Assembly: GCF_036010505.1 (NCBI RefSeq)
Contig: NZ_CP108569.1
Coordinates: forward strand, 3,164,001 to 3,228,000
Direction of reading: 5' to 3'
Origin: Streptomyces sp. NBC_01197
GTDB taxonomy: Bacteria; Actinomycetota; Actinomycetes; Streptomycetales; Streptomycetaceae
Length of the DNA stretch: 64,000 bases
Notes under the pieces: generated by a model
Databases searched by the model: none
Seen by the model: only the letters and a program-made list of their open reading frames with translations
What the model was told of the DNA's origin: nothing
Position numbers and translations under genes: made by a program
In this document: one piece after another, positions 62,014 through 64,000 of the stretch
Position numbering within the stretch: position 1 is the stretch's first letter
Layout: each line of letters opens with the position of its first letter

Positions 62014-63189
62014 CTAAGCCAGCAACCCCCGCAAGGGAAACACCGCCCGCCGAGTAGCAAGCACCGCCTGGTCCAGCCGGTCCGCCGGGTCGTACCCCTC
62101 GTCCCACGACCGCCAGGCCACCGGCCACCGCCCGTCCGTCATCCGGCCGGGCCCCACCCCCCGGGTCCGCGCGTACACCTCGTCCCGCCAGGACGGCGGG
62201 ATCACCGACTCCGGATCGATCTCGGCGTGCCCGGCGATCGCCACCAGATGCGTCCACGACCGCGGCACGACGTCGGCCACCGCGTAACCGCCCCCGCCGA
62301 GCGCCACCCACCGCCCGCCGTCCGCGTACTCGTGCGCCAGCTCATGGCAGGCGACCTGCACCGCACGCTGCGCGTCCAGCGAGACCGCCAGATGGGCCAG
62401 CGGGTCCTCGAAGTGCGTGTCCGCGCCGTGCTGAGACACCAGCACCTGCGGCCGGAAGTCCGCGAGCAGCTCGGGCACCACCGCGTGGAACGCCCGCAGC
62501 CACCCGGCGTCCCCGGTCCCGGCCGGCAGCGGCAGGTTGACTGCCGCCCCCTCCCCCGCGCCCTCGCCCGTCTCGGTCGGGAAGCCCGTACCGGGAAAGA
62601 GCGTCCGGGGGTGCTCGTGCAGCGAGACGGTCAGCACCCGAGGATCGTCCCGGAACGCCTCCTGCACCCCGTCCCCGTGGTGCACGTCCACATCGACGTA
62701 CGCGACCCGCTCCGCCCCCAGTTCGAGCAGCCGGGCGATGGCCAGGGCCGCGTCGTTGTAGATGCAGAACCCGGAGGCCGCACCCGGCATCGCGTGGTGC
62801 AGCCCGCCCGAGAAGTTCACCGCGTGGTCCGCCTCGCCGCGCCACACCGCCTCGGCCGCGCCGACCGACTGCCCGGCGATCAGCGCGGAGACCTCGTGCA
62901 TCCCGGCGAAGGCCGGGTCATCAGGTGTCCCCAGGCCGTACGAGATGTCCGCCGCCGCCGGATCCGCCGACGCCGCCCGCACCGCGTCCAGATAGTCCGC
63001 CCGGTGCACGAGGCGCAGGGTCGACTCCCCGGCCGGTCTGGCGGCCACGACATCGACCGCGCTATCCAGTCCGTACGCCCGGACCAGCCCCATGGTCAGT
63101 GCGAGCCGCACCGGATCCATCGGGTGGCCGGGCCCGAAGTCATACCTCGTTACTGCTTCGTCCCACATCAACAGTCGGCGGCCACTCAT
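62014..63189 (-). CDS. acuC: histone-deacetylase-family protein AcuC
   Basis: A 391-aa class I/II HDAC-like deacetylase, which by family removes acetyl groups from acetyl-CoA synthetase. Zinc- and catalytic motifs are SGGLHHAMPGAASGFCIYND, AYVDVDVHHGDGVQEAF, SLHEHPRTLFPGTG and SQHGADTHFEDPLAHL. The ATG at 63189 (MSGRRLLMWDEAV) is chosen; upstream frame overlaps the MFS gene. Its start lies 50 bases inside the 3' end of the MFS gene, so the two are translationally coupled. Confidence 0.92.
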   Translation of the reverse strand: MSGRRLLMWDEAVTRYDFGPGHPMDPVRLALTMGLVRAYGLDSAVDVVAARPAGESTLRLVHRADYLDAVRAASADPAAADISYGLGTPDDPAFAGMHEVSALIAGQSVGAAEAVWRGEADHAVNFSGGLHHAMPGAASGFCIYNDAALAIARLLELGAERVAYVDVDVHHGDGVQEAFRDDPRVLTVSLHEHPRTLFPGTGFPTETGEGAGEGAAVNLPLPAGTGDAGWLRAFHAVVPELLADFRPQVLVSQHGADTHFEDPLAHLAVSLDAQRAVQVACHELAHEYADGGRWVALGGGGYAVADVVPRSWTHLVAIAGHAEIDPESVIPPSWRDEVYARTRGVGPGRMTDGRWPVAWRSWDEGYDPADRLDQAVLATRRAVFPLRGLLA

Positions 63190-64000
63190 GCCGGACACCG
63201 TATCGGGCGTCGCCGGCACCGAACGAGCGGGCGTACACGAGCGTCGCCAGCACGAGCACCATCGGGATGAGCATCGCGCCCCGGTAGTTCCACGCGTCAC
63301 CGATCGCGCCCACCAGCGGCGAGCCGACCAGGAACCCCACGTAGTTGAAGATGTTGAGCCGGGCGATGGCCGCGTCGGAGGCGTGGGGGAACAGCCGCCC
63401 CGCGGCCGCGAAGGTCTGCGGCACGATCACACAGAGCCCGAAGCCCAGCAGCGTGAACCCGAGCATCCCCACCCAGGGACCGGTCGCGGCGGCGACCACA
63501 CCGAACCCGGCAGCCGCGACGACGGACCCGAACCGCACCACGGCCACCGCGCCGAAGCGCCGCACCCCGAAGTCCCCGACCGCCCGGCCGAGCAGCGTGG
63601 TGACCATATAGACGTTGTACGGGACGGTGGAGAGCTGCTCGGAGCTCCCCAGTACGTCCTGCAGGTACTTGGCGCTCCAGTTGGAGACGGTCGAGTCGCC
63701 GATATAGGTGAAGGCCATCACCAGACAGAGCGGCAGCAGCATCTTGAAGACGACGGAACCACCGGCCCCACCGGCTACAACAGCCGCCCCGGCGCCCTCT
63801 CCCGCCCCGCTCGGCCCATCGGCCTCCCGTGCGTCCGCGTACCAGCGGCTCCCCATCAGGCAGACGGGCAGCAGCACCACGGCCACCGGCCAGTACAAGG
63901 TGAGCAGCGACAGATGCCAGTGCGCCCCGACCCAGGCGAGCGAAGCACCGGCGATCCCGCCGAGGCTGTACGCGGCGTGGAACCCCAGCATGATGCTGCG
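63140..64000 (-). CDS. MFS transporter, 5' end outside the window
   Basis: The C-terminal 286 residues (more upstream) of a major-facilitator transporter, entering from the right edge. It has about eight visible helices (SLLTLYWPVAVVLLPVCLMG, MLLPLCLVMAFTYIGDSTVS, TTLLGRAVGDFGVRRFGAVA) with the loop motif GDFGVRRFG between spans. The C-terminal VRHEWPPTVDVGRSSNEV overlaps the acuC start. The start codon is beyond position 64000. Substrate cannot be told. Confidence 0.88.
   Translation of the reverse strand, partial: RSIMLGFHAAYSLGGIAGASLAWVGAHWHLSLLTLYWPVAVVLLPVCLMGSRWYADAREADGPSGAGEGAGAAVVAGGAGGSVVFKMLLPLCLVMAFTYIGDSTVSNWSAKYLQDVLGSSEQLSTVPYNVYMVTTLLGRAVGDFGVRRFGAVAVVRFGSVVAAAGFGVVAAATGPWVGMLGFTLLGFGLCVIVPQTFAAAGRLFPHASDAAIARLNIFNYVGFLVGSPLVGAIGDAWNYRGAMLIPMVLVLATLVYARSFGAGDARYGVRHEWPPTVDVGRSSNEV

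Overview
The window looks like Streptomyces chromosome: G+C and codon third positions are very high outside one insert, and the gene set is typical of that genus (developmental sigma factor BldN with its anti-sigma RsbN, a Rex-hemA-hemC-hemD locus preceded by a Rex operator, class I lysyl-tRNA synthetase, DUF397/DUF3558/DUF4232/DUF2637 proteins, the 32-residue bS22-like protein).

Layout. 1-8.4 kb (mostly minus strand): cytochrome c maturation operon resA-ccdA-resB-ccsB, a Tat lipoprotein with a deacetylase-like fold, a histidine phosphatase overlapping hemL, and a conserved hypothetical. 8.4-15.4 kb: a MarR regulator and ClC antiporter with two TTTGC...GCAAA operators, a MerR regulator divergent from a SulP transporter across a perfect 24-bp palindrome, then a cytochrome-b/sulfite-oxidase-like fusion. 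15.4-22.7 kb: single-gene units including an araC gene broken by one nonsense codon, a Mut7-C protein, YnfA, an SDR, RtcB and two DUF3558-type lipoproteins.

22.9-33.85 kb: a roughly 10.9-kb mobile element inserted inside a DUF2637 membrane-protein gene. Its 51-codon head lies at 22.8 kb and its remaining 430 codons at 33.85-35.1 kb. The left half carries four start/stop-overlapping genes, three tyrosine-recombinase-like proteins plus a small DUF6262/TnpC-like protein, which is the Tn554 / recombinase-in-trio arrangement. The right half is a lower-G+C, AT-third-position three-gene cassette: a helical protein with a short hydrophobic N-terminus, a 990-aa P-loop NTPase, and a 250-aa protein that may be SPFH-like. 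I recognise no named system here. It is the best candidate in the window for an undescribed conflict or defence module.

35-47.5 kb: lysS, argS, a membrane-anchored HTH protein, two DUF4232 secreted proteins, a marR/AhpD-like divergent pair, a decayed whiJ-like locus (ATP-binding pseudogene plus DUF397), a maltokinase-cap protein, a NodB deacetylase, and an ECF41/SigJ-type sigma factor divergent from an FMN azoreductase. 47.5-53.8 kb: the tetrapyrrole operon rex-hemA-hemC-cobA/hemD followed by hemB, with the Rex operator upstream. 54-64 kb: glutaredoxin-like protein, HAD hydrolase, bldN, rsbN (with a BldN-type promoter between them), acyltransferase, epimerase, bS22-like protein, BldC/BdtA-like HTH protein, phosphatase, acuC and the 3' part of an MFS gene cut by the window edge.

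No rRNA, tRNA or CRISPR array was seen. All assignments come from reading the translated sequences; no database search was possible.
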